Positions 21,275 to 29,889 of a stretch of DNA of 43,935 nt are shown here, one piece after another (the stretch's first letter is position 1; each line of letters begins with the position of its first letter). The stretch is from an uncultured Selenomonas sp. GTDB lineage: Bacteria > Bacillota > Negativicutes > Selenomonadales > Selenomonadaceae. The translations under genes and the position numbers were made by a program. The notes beneath the pieces are model-generated. The model ran no database searches. It had not been told where the DNA came from and was given only the letters and a program-made list of their open reading frames with translations. The stretch is taken from the NCBI GenBank assembly GCA_934202005.1, contig CAKPXP010000018.1, positions 1 to 43,935 on the forward strand, read 5' to 3'.

Positions 21275-21479
21275 CACTTAATTTATCAAGTTTTTCTAAA
21301 TACACGCTGTCTAGCGTTTCTTTTTCTATTTCTCCATTGACATCAAGTATTTCATCCATACAGGAAAGACATTTCGACTTTGATCATGCACACATTTTAC
21401 GAAGTCCCCTCTTCTCTGTCCGCTATCAGTTTCCCTGCCGCATCATCGCACCGCCGTCAATCCTTCTGCTCAATATGAC
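21275..21479. other. AT-rich spacer with a remnant-like short frame
   Basis: No intact gene is seen between the tkt terminator and the str promoter. A minus-strand frame without SD runs about from 21365 to 21251 and would encode 34 residues starting MDEILDVNGEIEKE and ending VDIGFCQ; the codons before it add KCLSC. Its AT-rich, acidic composition differs from its neighbours and its stop codon falls in the -10 region of the promoter. It may be the tail of a decayed gene. No function is assigned. Confidence 0.35.
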
Positions 21480-21513
21480 AAAACGGCCCGATGCCTCTGC
21501 ATCGGACCGTTTT
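21480..21513 (-). terminator. Terminator after tkt
   Basis: A 15-bp stem with one G-U pair, AAAACGGCCCGATGC (21480-21494) and GCATCGGACCGTTTT (21499-21513), has loop CTCT. The U-run forms part of the stem. It lies about 45 bp beyond the tkt stop. Confidence 0.85.
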
Positions 21514-21524
21514 GCAGGATAGCG

Positions 21525-21545
21525 CCCTTCTCCGCGGGAGAAAGG
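21525..21545. repeat. Short hairpin repeat (CCTTCTCC/GGAGAA type), copy 1
   Basis: CCCTTCTCC-GCG-GGAGAAAGG followed by TATG is directly downstream of tkt. The same design, CCTTCTCC-TGA-GGAGAAGG plus TATG, occurs at 34302-34320. Two copies next to gene ends suggest a dispersed intergenic hairpin repeat. Confidence 0.5.
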
Positions 21546-21559
21546 TATGCCATCTAACT

Positions 21560-23563
21560 TTATTTCACTTTTGCCAACACACGGAGCATCGTCTCGACGA
21601 CATGCTCCTTCGTGAAGCCGAATTTCTTGAAGAGCACGCCGCCCGGCGCCGAAGCACCGAATCCCGGCATTGCGACAGTCGCGCCGTCAAGGCCGACGTA
21701 ATCGCCCCAGCCGAACGGCATGGCCGCCTCGACCGCTACACGCGCGCGGACATCGCTCGGCAGGATGCTCTCCTTGTAAGCATCGCTCTGCTTGGCGAAG
21801 AGATCCATGCACGGCATCGAGACGACGCGGATGGAGCGACCCTGCGCCGCGAGCTCCGCCTGAGCCTCGATGGCGAGCGCGACCTCAGAGCCCGTGGCGA
21901 TGAGGATGCCGTCGAGATTGTCCTTGTCCTTCGCCTCGGAAACGATGTACGCGCCCTTGAGCGCCTCCTTCGAGGAACCAACGAGCTGCGGCAGTCCCTG
22001 ACGCGTGAGCACGAGGAGCGTCGGCGTCTCCTTGCTCGTGAGCGCGAGGTACCAGCCGGCCTCCGTCTCCGTGACATCTGCCGGACGGAAGACGTTGACG
22101 TTCGGCAGTGCGCGCCACATGGCGAGCTGCTCGACCGGCTCGTGCGTCGGACCGTCCTCACCGACGCCGATGCTGTCATGCGTGAGCACGTACGTCGTCG
22201 GGATCTTCATGAGCGCCGCGAGACGGACCATCGGCTTCATGTAGTCGGAGAACACGAAGAACGTCGCAACGTAGGGGCGCAGGCCGCCGTGCAGCGCGAT
22301 GCCGTTCGCAATCGCCGCCATCGCGAGCTCGCGCACGCCGAAATGGAGGTTGCGGCCCGCGTAGTTTTCCTTGCTGAAATCGCCCTCGCCCTTCATCTCC
22401 GTCTTGTTCGACGGCGCGAGATCTGCGCTGCCGCCGATGAGCTGTGGCACGAGATCCTTGATGTACTGGAGCACATTGCCAGAGGCCGCGCGCGTCGCGA
22501 TGGGTTTCTCCGCCTTCGCCCAGAACTTTTCGTCCCGGTCGAGTGCCGCGGCATCCACCGGCGCATGGAACGCATCCCAGAGCTTCTTCTGCTCGGGGAA
22601 CTTCGCGCAGTAATCCGCAAAGAGTTTCTCCCATGCCGTCTCTGCGGCCGCGCCTTTTTCCGCAAGCTCCGCGTAGTGGTCATAGACCTCCTGCGGAATA
22701 TGGAACGAGGTGTCAGGCTCCGGCCAGCCGAGGTTCTCCTTGAGCGCCTTGACGTTCTCCTCGCCGAGCGGCTCGCCGTGCGCGCTGGCCTTGCCCTGCT
22801 TTGCGGGGCAGCCGTAGCCGATCTGCGTCTTGACCGTGATGAAGGACGGGTGCTCCTTGTCAGCCTTGGCCTCCTCGATGGCCTTGCCAATGGCCGCAAG
22901 GTCGTTGCCGTCCTCGACCGTGATCGTCTGGAAGCCGAACGCACGCATGCGCGCCTGCACATCCTCGCGGAATGCGATGTCCGTATCGCCCTCGATGGAG
23001 ATGTTGTTGGAGTCGTAGAGGATGATGAGCTTCGAAAGGCCGAGCGTACCCGCAAGCGAGAACGCCTCGGAGGAGATGCCCTCCATGAGGCAGCCGTCGC
23101 CGCCGAGCGCGAACGTGTAGTGGTCGACGATCTCATAGCCCGGCTTGTTGAATACAGCCGCGAGATGCGCCTCCGCCATCGCCATGCCGACCGCCATGCC
23201 CATGCCGGCACCGAGCGGCCCCGTCGTCGCCTCGACGCCGACCGTATGGCCGTACTCCGGATGGCCCGGCGTCAGCGAGCCGTCCTGGCGGAACTGCTTC
23301 ATATCCTCCATCGTGAGCCCGTAGCCGTAGAAATGGAGCAGCGAATAGAGGAGCGTCGAGCCGTGGCCGCCGGACAGGATGAACCGGTCGCGGTTCTCCC
23401 ATTTCGGATCCTTCGGGTTGTGGTTCATGTGGTTCGCCCAAAGCTCGTAGGCCATCGGTGCGCTGCCGAGCGGCAGTCCCGGATGACCGGAGTTGGCCTT
23501 CTGGATGGCATCCGCCGCGAGCACGCGGATGGCGTTCACACAGGTCGTATCAATGTTACTCAA
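21560..23563 (-). CDS. tkt: Transketolase
   Basis: The 667-residue thiamine-diphosphate enzyme of the pentose phosphate pathway transfers two-carbon ketol units. The N-terminal domain has SGHPGLPLG (25-33), GGHGS (65-69) and the ThDP motif GDGCLMEG (155-162) ending at SNN. The pyrimidine domain has HDSIGVGEDGPTHEPVEQLA, and the C-terminal domain GWGDYVGLDG and MPGFGASAPGGVLFKKFGFT. Length and motifs are complete. The start codon is TTG 23563 after AAGGGGCG. It is separated from the str promoter by a terminator and follows aroH by 172 bp. Confidence 0.97.
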   Translation of the reverse strand: MSNIDTTCVNAIRVLAADAIQKANSGHPGLPLGSAPMAYELWANHMNHNPKDPKWENRDRFILSGGHGSTLLYSLLHFYGYGLTMEDMKQFRQDGSLTPGHPEYGHTVGVEATTGPLGAGMGMAVGMAMAEAHLAAVFNKPGYEIVDHYTFALGGDGCLMEGISSEAFSLAGTLGLSKLIILYDSNNISIEGDTDIAFREDVQARMRAFGFQTITVEDGNDLAAIGKAIEEAKADKEHPSFITVKTQIGYGCPAKQGKASAHGEPLGEENVKALKENLGWPEPDTSFHIPQEVYDHYAELAEKGAAAETAWEKLFADYCAKFPEQKKLWDAFHAPVDAAALDRDEKFWAKAEKPIATRAASGNVLQYIKDLVPQLIGGSADLAPSNKTEMKGEGDFSKENYAGRNLHFGVRELAMAAIANGIALHGGLRPYVATFFVFSDYMKPMVRLAALMKIPTTYVLTHDSIGVGEDGPTHEPVEQLAMWRALPNVNVFRPADVTETEAGWYLALTSKETPTLLVLTRQGLPQLVGSSKEALKGAYIVSEAKDKDNLDGILIATGSEVALAIEAQAELAAQGRSIRVVSMPCMDLFAKQSDAYKESILPSDVRARVAVEAAMPFGWGDYVGLDGATVAMPGFGASAPGGVLFKKFGFTKEHVVETMLRVLAKVK

Positions 23564-23735
23564 GAAAATCGCCCCTTACTGAATACAGAAATACTCTACT
23601 TTCTTATCATACATGAGCCGGGTGAAAAAGTATAGCGGAAATTCAAGACGCGCTGAGCCTCGCCATATCTCAGGCAGCCGGGCTTCACCGGAGCTCCCTT
23701 TCCGGCAGCGTTCCCAACGCGCCCGCAGCGTGCGC

Positions 23736-24101
23736 TCACGCGCCTGCGAGATCCGGCCGCAGCTTTGCGGCGCCGCCAAGGTAGATGTGGCGAATGTCCT
23801 TCTGGCCTTTTTCCGTGTCGACGAGCAGCAGCACGCGGATGCAGTGCGGGAGACTCCCCTCGATCGCGAGCTGCCGCGCGTCGAAAAGCGGCACAGCGTC
23901 AAAGCCGGCCACGCGCGCGCGCACGCCCGCGGAGGGAAAGGCGCTCACGAGATCCTCCGTCGCACTGAAGATAGCGGCGCCGATGGTCTCCGGCGCGATG
24001 CCGTTCTCCCTGAGCATCGTCTCGACGAGTGTCGCGGCGGCGCTCCATATCGCTTCTTTCCTGTCTTCCTCTACTGTGATGGCTCCGCGGACTCCGCGCA
24101 T
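23736..24101 (-). CDS. aroH: Chorismate mutase, AroH class
   Basis: The 121-residue protein matches the small trimeric AroH family, which converts chorismate to prephenate for Phe/Tyr synthesis. Marks are the N-terminal RGVRGAITVEEDRKEAIWSA, the middle FSATEDLVSAFPSAGVR and the C-terminal CIRVLLLVDTEKGQKDIRHI with YLGGAAKLRPDL, including the active-site arginines. ATG 24101 follows GGAGAG. It lies 12 bp after the ubiB-like gene, so the two are probably cotranscribed. Confidence 0.93.
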   Translation of the reverse strand: MRGVRGAITVEEDRKEAIWSAAATLVETMLRENGIAPETIGAAIFSATEDLVSAFPSAGVRARVAGFDAVPLFDARQLAIEGSLPHCIRVLLLVDTEKGQKDIRHIYLGGAAKLRPDLAGA

Positions 24102-24113
24102 GTCGCATCTCTC

Positions 24114-25733
24114 CTATCTTCCTTTGTGAATATCCCAGATGAGCCGGATGCTCAGCACGAAGGCGATGAGATAGCCAACGAAGCCGAGCAGCGGGATCTC
24201 CATGATTTTCGGCGTCATATTCGTCGTGCAGATGGTGCTCGAGCCCAGGAGCAGCGCTGCGCAGAGCACGGCGACGATGACGCGGTTGACCATCTTGTCG
24301 ACATGGCGCAGCGGCTCCTCCGATCCCGTGAGATCGAGATTGACCTTTGTCTGACCGCTCATCGTCATCTTGAGGATGTCTGAGATCTGCTCCGGCAGCG
24401 CCATCGACTTGCGCATGAGCAGATAGCTCTCGCGCTTCGCCTTGGAGATCTCCTCGCGCCAGTCGAAATTCTTCTTGTAGTTGAGCTGCAGGCTCTTGGC
24501 AAAGATCTCGACGAAGCTGACCTTCGGACAGACGAGGCGCATGACGCCCTCGATGGTCAGAAGGCCGCGCGCGAACATCGAGAGCCCCTGCGGGCAGGCG
24601 ATGTGGTGCACGCGCAGGATGTTCATGATCTGCCGCGTGAGCACGCCCATCCTGAGGTCGCGGAAATCGAGCGTGCTGTACTGCGCCATGAGCGCGTCGA
24701 TGTCCTGGTAGAGCGCCGTGTGGTTGATGTGCCCACGCGGCACGCCGAGCGCGAGCACCGCGGTCTTCATCTCGAAGGTGTCGTGGTTCGCGAGGGCGAT
24801 GACCGCCTTGCGGATGGCCGTGCGGTCGCGGTTGCTCAGGCGGCCCATCATGCCGAGGTCGAGCCAGACGATCCTGCCGCCGCGAACCCAGATGTTGCCG
24901 GGATGCGGATCGGCATGGAAATAGCCGTCCTCGATGATCTGCTTGACATAGTTCTCACCGAGCCTGCGCCCGAGCAGCGTGATGTCGACGCCGCGCGCCC
25001 GCAGTCCATCGAAGTCGTCGATGCGCACGCCGTCGACATACTCCATGACGAGGATGTGCTGCGTCGTGAGATTGCGGTAGACATTGGGGCAGGTCACGAA
25101 TGCCTCATCCTGGTTCAGATGGCGGAACTCCTCAATGTGGTCGGCCTCGATGAGGAAATCCATCTCCTGCTTGGCGATGCCCCACATCTCCTCGAGCACC
25201 ATGTCAAAGTCGATGACGTCCTGCGAGTGGCTCACGACGCGCACGAGGCGCGAGGCGCGCTTCAAGAGCACCATGTCGCGCGCCATGACCTTGTAGATGC
25301 CCGGCCGCTGCACCTTCACGACGACGCGCTCCCCCGTCGTGAGCACGGCGCGATGCACCTGCGCGATGGAGGCCGAGCCGAGCACCTCCTCGTCGATGGA
25401 GGAAAAGACCTTGTTCCAGCGGCGGCTGTACTCCTGCTCGATGACCTCGATGATGATCGAAAACGGCAGAGGCTTCGCGCCGTTCTGCAGTTTCATGAGC
25501 TCGTCGCAGTACTCCTGCGGCAGGAAGTCCGGCCGCATGCTCATGACCTGTCCGAGCTTGACGAACGTCGGCCCGAGATCCTCGAGGATATGGCGGAGCT
25601 TCTCCGGCGTCATGCCGCGCACGACCTCGTATTTCCGCAGGACGGCGACCATCTCCTTGAGGCGCACGGCCGAGCCGATGTCCTTTTTCCGTTCCTTATT
25701 CAGTTCGGGGAAAATCTTTCCCAGCATCGGCAT
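24114..25733 (-). CDS. ubiB: UbiB/ABC1-family atypical kinase
   Basis: This 539-residue ADCK/UbiB-like protein is linked in other bacteria to isoprenoid quinone synthesis. The KxGQ motif is KLGQ at 59-62, followed by the Ala-rich loop GSASIAQVHRA (119-129) and a candidate ATP-binding lysine K140 in VVVKVQRPG. MEYVDG and HADPHPGN form the later kinase motifs. Two membrane segments close the C-terminus (about 488-535), as usual in the family. ATG 25733 follows AAAGGAATGG. The substrate is unknown; neighbours aroH here and ubiA/ubiD at 37-39 kb fit quinone metabolism. Confidence 0.9.
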   Translation of the reverse strand: MPMLGKIFPELNKERKKDIGSAVRLKEMVAVLRKYEVVRGMTPEKLRHILEDLGPTFVKLGQVMSMRPDFLPQEYCDELMKLQNGAKPLPFSIIIEVIEQEYSRRWNKVFSSIDEEVLGSASIAQVHRAVLTTGERVVVKVQRPGIYKVMARDMVLLKRASRLVRVVSHSQDVIDFDMVLEEMWGIAKQEMDFLIEADHIEEFRHLNQDEAFVTCPNVYRNLTTQHILVMEYVDGVRIDDFDGLRARGVDITLLGRRLGENYVKQIIEDGYFHADPHPGNIWVRGGRIVWLDLGMMGRLSNRDRTAIRKAVIALANHDTFEMKTAVLALGVPRGHINHTALYQDIDALMAQYSTLDFRDLRMGVLTRQIMNILRVHHIACPQGLSMFARGLLTIEGVMRLVCPKVSFVEIFAKSLQLNYKKNFDWREEISKAKRESYLLMRKSMALPEQISDILKMTMSGQTKVNLDLTGSEEPLRHVDKMVNRVIVAVLCAALLLGSSTICTTNMTPKIMEIPLLGFVGYLIAFVLSIRLIWDIHKGR

Positions 25734-25768
25734 CCCATTCCTTTATCTGGCTCGCGGCGCGCGCCACC

Positions 25769-27391
25769 TCACGCCTTTTTGTATTTCTCCGCGATCTGCT
25801 GCTGCACGGTTTCGTTCGCGAGGAAATCATCGTACGTCGTCACACGGTCGACCACGCCGTCCGGCGTGATGTCGATGATGCGGTTCGCGATGGTCTGCAC
25901 GAACTCATGGTCATGCGAGGCGAAGAGCGCCGTGCCCTTGAACGCGATGAGCCCGTTGTTGAGCGCCGTGATGGACTCGAGGTCGAGGTGGTTCGTCGGC
26001 TCGTCGAGCAGCAGCACGTTCGCGCCTGAGAGCATCATGCGCGAGAGCATGCAGCGCACGCGCTCGCCGCCTGATAGGACGTTCGCCTGCTTCTGGCTCT
26101 CCTCACCGGAAAAGAGCATGCGCCCGAGGAAGCCGCGCACGAACGTCTCGTCCGGGTCCTTCGAGTACTGGCGCAGCCAATCGACGAGGTTGAGCTCCAC
26201 GCCGTCAAAATAGCTGCTGTTGTCAGACGGCAGGTAGGCCTGCGTCGTCGTGACGCCCCACTTGAACGAGCCCTCGTCCGGCTCCTCTTCGCCCATGAGA
26301 ATCTTGAAGAGCATCGTCTTGCCGAGTGTGTTCGGGCCGACGAATGCGACCTTGTCGCCTTTCCTCAGGGTGAAGCTCACGTTCTTCAGCACCTGCTCGC
26401 CGTCGACGGTCTTCGAGATGCCGTCCACCTGCAGGAGCTGGTCGCCCGCCTCGCGGTCCGGCGTGAACGCGATGTAGGGATAGCGGCGCGAGGAGGGCTT
26501 GATATCCTCGACCTTGATCTTCTCGAGGAGCTTCTTGCGGCTCGTCGCCTGCTTGGACTTCGCAGCGTTCGCTGCGAAGCGCGCGATGAAGGTCTGCAGC
26601 TCCTTGATTTTCTCCTCGGCCTTCTTGTTCTGCTCCTTCTGCAGCTGCAGCGCGAGCTGGCTCGACTGATACCAGAAATCATAGTTGCCCGCGTAGAGCT
26701 TGATCTCGCCATAGTCTACGTCGCAGATGTAGGTGCAGACCTGGTTGAGGAAATGGCGGTCATGCGAGACGACGATGACCGTGTTCGGGAAGTCCGCGAG
26801 GAAGTCCTCGAGCCAGTTGATGGACGCCACGTCGAGATGGTTCGTCGGCTCGTCGAGCAGCAGGATGTCGGGGTTGCCGAAGAGCGCCTGCGCGAGCAGC
26901 ACGCGCACCTTTTCCTTGGCCGTGAGCTCGGACATCATGAGCCCGTGCTTGTCCTCCGTGATGCCGAGGCCGTTGAGGAGGCGCGCGGCGTCAGACTCCG
27001 CGTCCCAGCCGTTCATCTCCGCGAACTCCGCCTCGAGCTCTGAGGCCTTCATGCCGTCCTCCTCGGAGAAATCCGGCTTCGCGTAGAGCGCGTCCTTCTC
27101 ATCCATGACCTCGACGAGGCGCGGATAGCCCATCATGACCGTGCGCAGCACCTGATACTGGTCGAACGCGTAGTGATCCTGCTTGAGAACCGCGAGGCGC
27201 TCGCCCGGCGTGACCTCCACCATGCCGCCCGTCGGCTCGAGCTCGCCGGAGAGCAGGCGCAGGAACGTGGACTTGCCGGCGCCGTTCGCGCCGATGATGC
27301 CGTAGCAGTTGCCCGGCGTGAACTTGAGGTTGACATCCTTGTAGAGCACACGCTTGCCGAACTGGAGGCTCAGGTTGTTCGTAGTAATCAT
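25769..27391 (-). CDS. ABC-F family ATPase (YbiT/YkpA type)
   Basis: The 540-residue soluble protein has two ABC ATPase domains and no membrane segments. Domain 1 has Walker A GANGAGKS (34-41) and LLLDEPTNHLD (177-187). The charged linker is at about 240-300, the region that enters the ribosomal P site in ABC-F factors. Domain 2 has GPNTLGKT (352-359), LSGGERVR and a second LLLDEPTNHLD. The first signature motif is degenerate (SELTAKEKVRV instead of LSGGQ). ATG 27391 starts at ITTNNLSLQFG, the family N-terminus; a frame extension of 24 codons upstream is unlikely. The SD is weak. The role is probably ribosome rescue or translation tuning, not transport. Confidence 0.92.
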   Translation of the reverse strand: MITTNNLSLQFGKRVLYKDVNLKFTPGNCYGIIGANGAGKSTFLRLLSGELEPTGGMVEVTPGERLAVLKQDHYAFDQYQVLRTVMMGYPRLVEVMDEKDALYAKPDFSEEDGMKASELEAEFAEMNGWDAESDAARLLNGLGITEDKHGLMMSELTAKEKVRVLLAQALFGNPDILLLDEPTNHLDVASINWLEDFLADFPNTVIVVSHDRHFLNQVCTYICDVDYGEIKLYAGNYDFWYQSSQLALQLQKEQNKKAEEKIKELQTFIARFAANAAKSKQATSRKKLLEKIKVEDIKPSSRRYPYIAFTPDREAGDQLLQVDGISKTVDGEQVLKNVSFTLRKGDKVAFVGPNTLGKTMLFKILMGEEEPDEGSFKWGVTTTQAYLPSDNSSYFDGVELNLVDWLRQYSKDPDETFVRGFLGRMLFSGEESQKQANVLSGGERVRCMLSRMMLSGANVLLLDEPTNHLDLESITALNNGLIAFKGTALFASHDHEFVQTIANRIIDITPDGVVDRVTTYDDFLANETVQQQIAEKYKKA

Positions 27392-27511
27392 CTTTCGACT
27401 TTCATCCCTTTCATATCTCTTGTCAGTCGAAACCGCCGTATGCACCGGCCGCTCCGCTGTCACTGTCTTCTATCATCATCCGCCGCTCCCGCCGGAGGCG
27501 CGCAGCGTACA

Positions 27512-28372
27512 TCACTCATTCAGGATCGCGCGGAACATCGAGAGGATGCTCTGCCCGTAGGTCGTCCCCGGCACGGCCCAGCGGCCGTTGAGATCCTCCC
27601 AGCGCGTGAGCGTGCTCTCTCCGTAGACGGAGCGCACGAGGTCGTAACGCGGATCGACGACCGGCTCGAGCGGCTGGCGCGTCGAGGCGTAGGCAAGCAG
27701 GTGCTGGATATGCGCGCGCACGCCGAGCTCGGAGCTCGCGAAATAAGCGCCCTTCACCGTCGCGCTCGTCGTGCCGAGTCCGCAGTAGTTGTTCTGATCC
27801 GGCGTCACCGTGCCGCCGTAGCGGAAGAACCCCGTCTCCTTGAGCGCCTGTGCGAACGCGACGTCAGGCCGGATGCCCTCGCGCTCCCCCTCCTGATAAT
27901 AGTAGGAAACGAGCTGCTGCGGCGTCACGGAGATATCCGGCGTCGGATTGTAGCGGAGCAGATAGCGCACGCACTGCTCCTGACTCGCGAGCGGCGTGCC
28001 GATGATGGAGTCGTCATAGGTGGAGACCGTCTTGGGCACCGGGAACGGCGTCAGTGGCAACGCCTGCGGTTCCGGCTGCGGCGCGGGCGCGAGGATCTCC
28101 TGCACACGCTCGCGCAGGGAGCGCGGCACAACGCGCGTCGAACCCTCAGCGGTCGGCCGGATCTCCCGCTGCCTGCCGGAGGGCCTGCGCACCTCGCGTT
28201 CTTCCCGCGGCATCTCCACCTGCGGCATTTCCACTTTCGTTTCCATCTGCGGCTCAGGCGTCTGCAGGCGATGCGAGGCAGACACCATCCCTCCAGAGGG
28301 AAGCGAAAATACAAATGCACCCGTGAGCGCAGTCAGCAGGAACGTCCGAGAAGACAGCGCAAAAAATTTCAT
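27512..28372 (-). CDS. Secreted glucosaminidase-domain cell wall hydrolase
   Basis: The 286-residue protein starts with a signal peptide (MKFFALSSRTFLLTALTGAF, hydrophobic core about 10-24). A proline- and charge-rich linker (35-115) follows, then a glucosaminidase/FlgJ-like muramidase domain (about 150-286). The domain shows VAFAQALKETGFFRYGG with candidate catalytic E179, and NNYCGLGTT. It would cleave peptidoglycan glycans in the envelope. ATG 28372 follows AAAGGAGAG; the reading frame continues 63 codons upstream but lacks sense there. It starts 46 bp after the putative permease gene, so the two may share a transcript. Confidence 0.85.
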   Translation of the reverse strand: MKFFALSSRTFLLTALTGAFVFSLPSGGMVSASHRLQTPEPQMETKVEMPQVEMPREEREVRRPSGRQREIRPTAEGSTRVVPRSLRERVQEILAPAPQPEPQALPLTPFPVPKTVSTYDDSIIGTPLASQEQCVRYLLRYNPTPDISVTPQQLVSYYYQEGEREGIRPDVAFAQALKETGFFRYGGTVTPDQNNYCGLGTTSATVKGAYFASSELGVRAHIQHLLAYASTRQPLEPVVDPRYDLVRSVYGESTLTRWEDLNGRWAVPGTTYGQSILSMFRAILNE

Positions 28373-28403
28373 AAAGCAATCTCTCCTTTGATCCGTATTC
28401 CAA

Positions 28404-28419
28404 ACAATCAGTGATTCCT
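28404..28419. repeat. Decayed single end of the AGGAA-CACTGATT repeat family
   Basis: Plus-strand ACAATCAGTGATTCCT resembles the right end TTAATCAGTGGTTCCT of the element at 31910-32077. On the minus strand it begins exactly at the stop codon of the putative permease gene (TTTTTTGAGGAATCACTGAT), the same arrangement seen at the fhs stop. Confidence 0.45.
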
Positions 28420-29774
28420 CAAAAAATCCAGGCGGCGAAAACAGCGAGCAGCACGAAAAGAGCGGCGAGCCCGCGCGTGGCAGAGGGCACAGGACGGCGC
28501 GCCAGCTGGCGCAGCAGCACATACGCGACGAGCGACAGAGAGAGGCCGAGCGCGATGTCATAGGTGAGCGGCACGATGAGGACGAGTGAGAGCACTGCCG
28601 CGCGCTCCTCTACCAGGCGCAGGCGCGGCAGGCGCGCGCGCCGCAGCAGCGAAAGTCCCGCCGCGAGCGCAAGGAGCGCCAGCGCCGCGGGGAACGAGAC
28701 GAGCTCCCGCGCAAGTGGCGCTGCGAAGAGCAGCAGCGCGTAGATCGCGCAGGCGCCACAGGCGAACGCACGCGGACGGCGCGCGCCCTCCCTGCACGCG
28801 AGCGCGGACAGGCACGATGCCATGAGCGGCAGGACACCTGCGAGCGCCGCGAGCACATTCACCGCCGCCAGAGCAGAAAGCACACCGCGCAGCCCAGCGG
28901 TCGCCTGCCGCCCGCCAGTCTCTGCTGCCGCGGGCGCACCACTGGAGGCGGCGCTATCCTCTCCGACAAGCCGCGGAAAGAGCGCCGCGATCGTCCCCCA
29001 CGACGTGAGGAGGAGCACGGCGACGAGCCAGGGAAACGCTGCGGCCGCCCCCGCGAGCGCCGACGTCTCTCCCTCTCCCGCGCGCAGGAAGAGCCCCGCC
29101 GCGCGGTCGAGCCCCTCCGCCAGATAAAACGGCGCGGGCGGCACGACCCAGAACCCCTCCGCAAGCGAAAGCAGCGCTGTCACGAGGAACGCGCCGAGCA
29201 CCGCGGCGAGCGGCGGCAGCCGCAGCGCCCGCAGGCCGAGCAGCACGAGCAGCCCAAGCAGCGTAAAATACGCAAGCGGATCGGCGAAATCGCCGAGCAT
29301 GACGAGATGCAGCGGCGAGGCGAGCAGGAGACGTCCCTGCTCCGAGCCCCAGAGGAAGAGCAGGAGGCCGAGGGAGAGCGGCAGCGCCGCGCGCAGGCAC
29401 GGCGGGAATGCCGAGAGCGCGCGCCCCGCCGCCCCGCACCGCAGGAGGAGCCAGACGAGCGCCGCCGCCGCCGCGAGACACGCGTAGAGCAGCGGCAGCG
29501 TCACCCCGTGCGAGATCACGATGAGATAGATGAGCCAGCAGGCGGTGCCGAGATCCGGCGCGAGCACCAACGGCAGGCCGCATCGCGCCAGAAGCGCCGT
29601 CCCCGCGAGGCAGAGCGCCAGCGTGAGCGCATAGACCGCGGGAAAATACGCCCCCGCCTCCGCCGCGAGCTCCGCGGCAAGCGCCGCCATGAGCCCTGCG
29701 GGCAGCGCGGCGAGCGCGCCTGAGAGCACTGCCCGCTGCTGGCGGCCGCGCCGCCGGATATCAAATCTCCTCAC
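28419..29774 (-). CDS. Polytopic membrane protein, possibly divergent NCS2-type permease
   Basis: The 451-residue protein has roughly 11-13 hydrophobic segments. Several stretches recall NCS2/AzgA nucleobase permeases: LAPDLGTACW in an early segment, GDFADPLAYFTLLGLLVLLG in the middle, and TSWGTIAALFPRLVGE. The substrate motifs I know for that family are not clearly preserved, so the family call is tentative. Composition is extreme (very Ala/Leu/Arg-rich, high GC). GTG 29774 is preferred because GGGAG lies 8 bases upstream; ATG 29789 has only an SD directly abutting it. It is divergent from the TVP38-like gene. Confidence 0.55.
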   Translation of the reverse strand: MRRFDIRRRGRQQRAVLSGALAALPAGLMAALAAELAAEAGAYFPAVYALTLALCLAGTALLARCGLPLVLAPDLGTACWLIYLIVISHGVTLPLLYACLAAAAALVWLLLRCGAAGRALSAFPPCLRAALPLSLGLLLFLWGSEQGRLLLASPLHLVMLGDFADPLAYFTLLGLLVLLGLRALRLPPLAAVLGAFLVTALLSLAEGFWVVPPAPFYLAEGLDRAAGLFLRAGEGETSALAGAAAAFPWLVAVLLLTSWGTIAALFPRLVGEDSAASSGAPAAAETGGRQATAGLRGVLSALAAVNVLAALAGVLPLMASCLSALACREGARRPRAFACGACAIYALLLFAAPLARELVSFPAALALLALAAGLSLLRRARLPRLRLVEERAAVLSLVLIVPLTYDIALGLSLSLVAYVLLRQLARRPVPSATRGLAALFVLLAVFAAWIF

Positions 29775-29853
29775 GCCCTCGACTCCCATCCTGATGACAA
29801 CATATCTATTTTATTTTACCACACAATCCATGTATTCTCCATGCCAAAAATGA

Positions 29854-29859
29854 TATAAT
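29854..29859 (+). promoter_or_regulatory. Extended -10 promoter for the TVP38-like gene
   Basis: TGATATAAT (29851-29859) is a TG-n-TATAAT extended -10 with no good -35 at 17-18 bp. Transcription would start near 29866, leaving a leader of about 25 bases. Confidence 0.65.
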
Positions 29860-29889
29860 GGGGCAAACACTTGAAAGGATCGATGTTCA

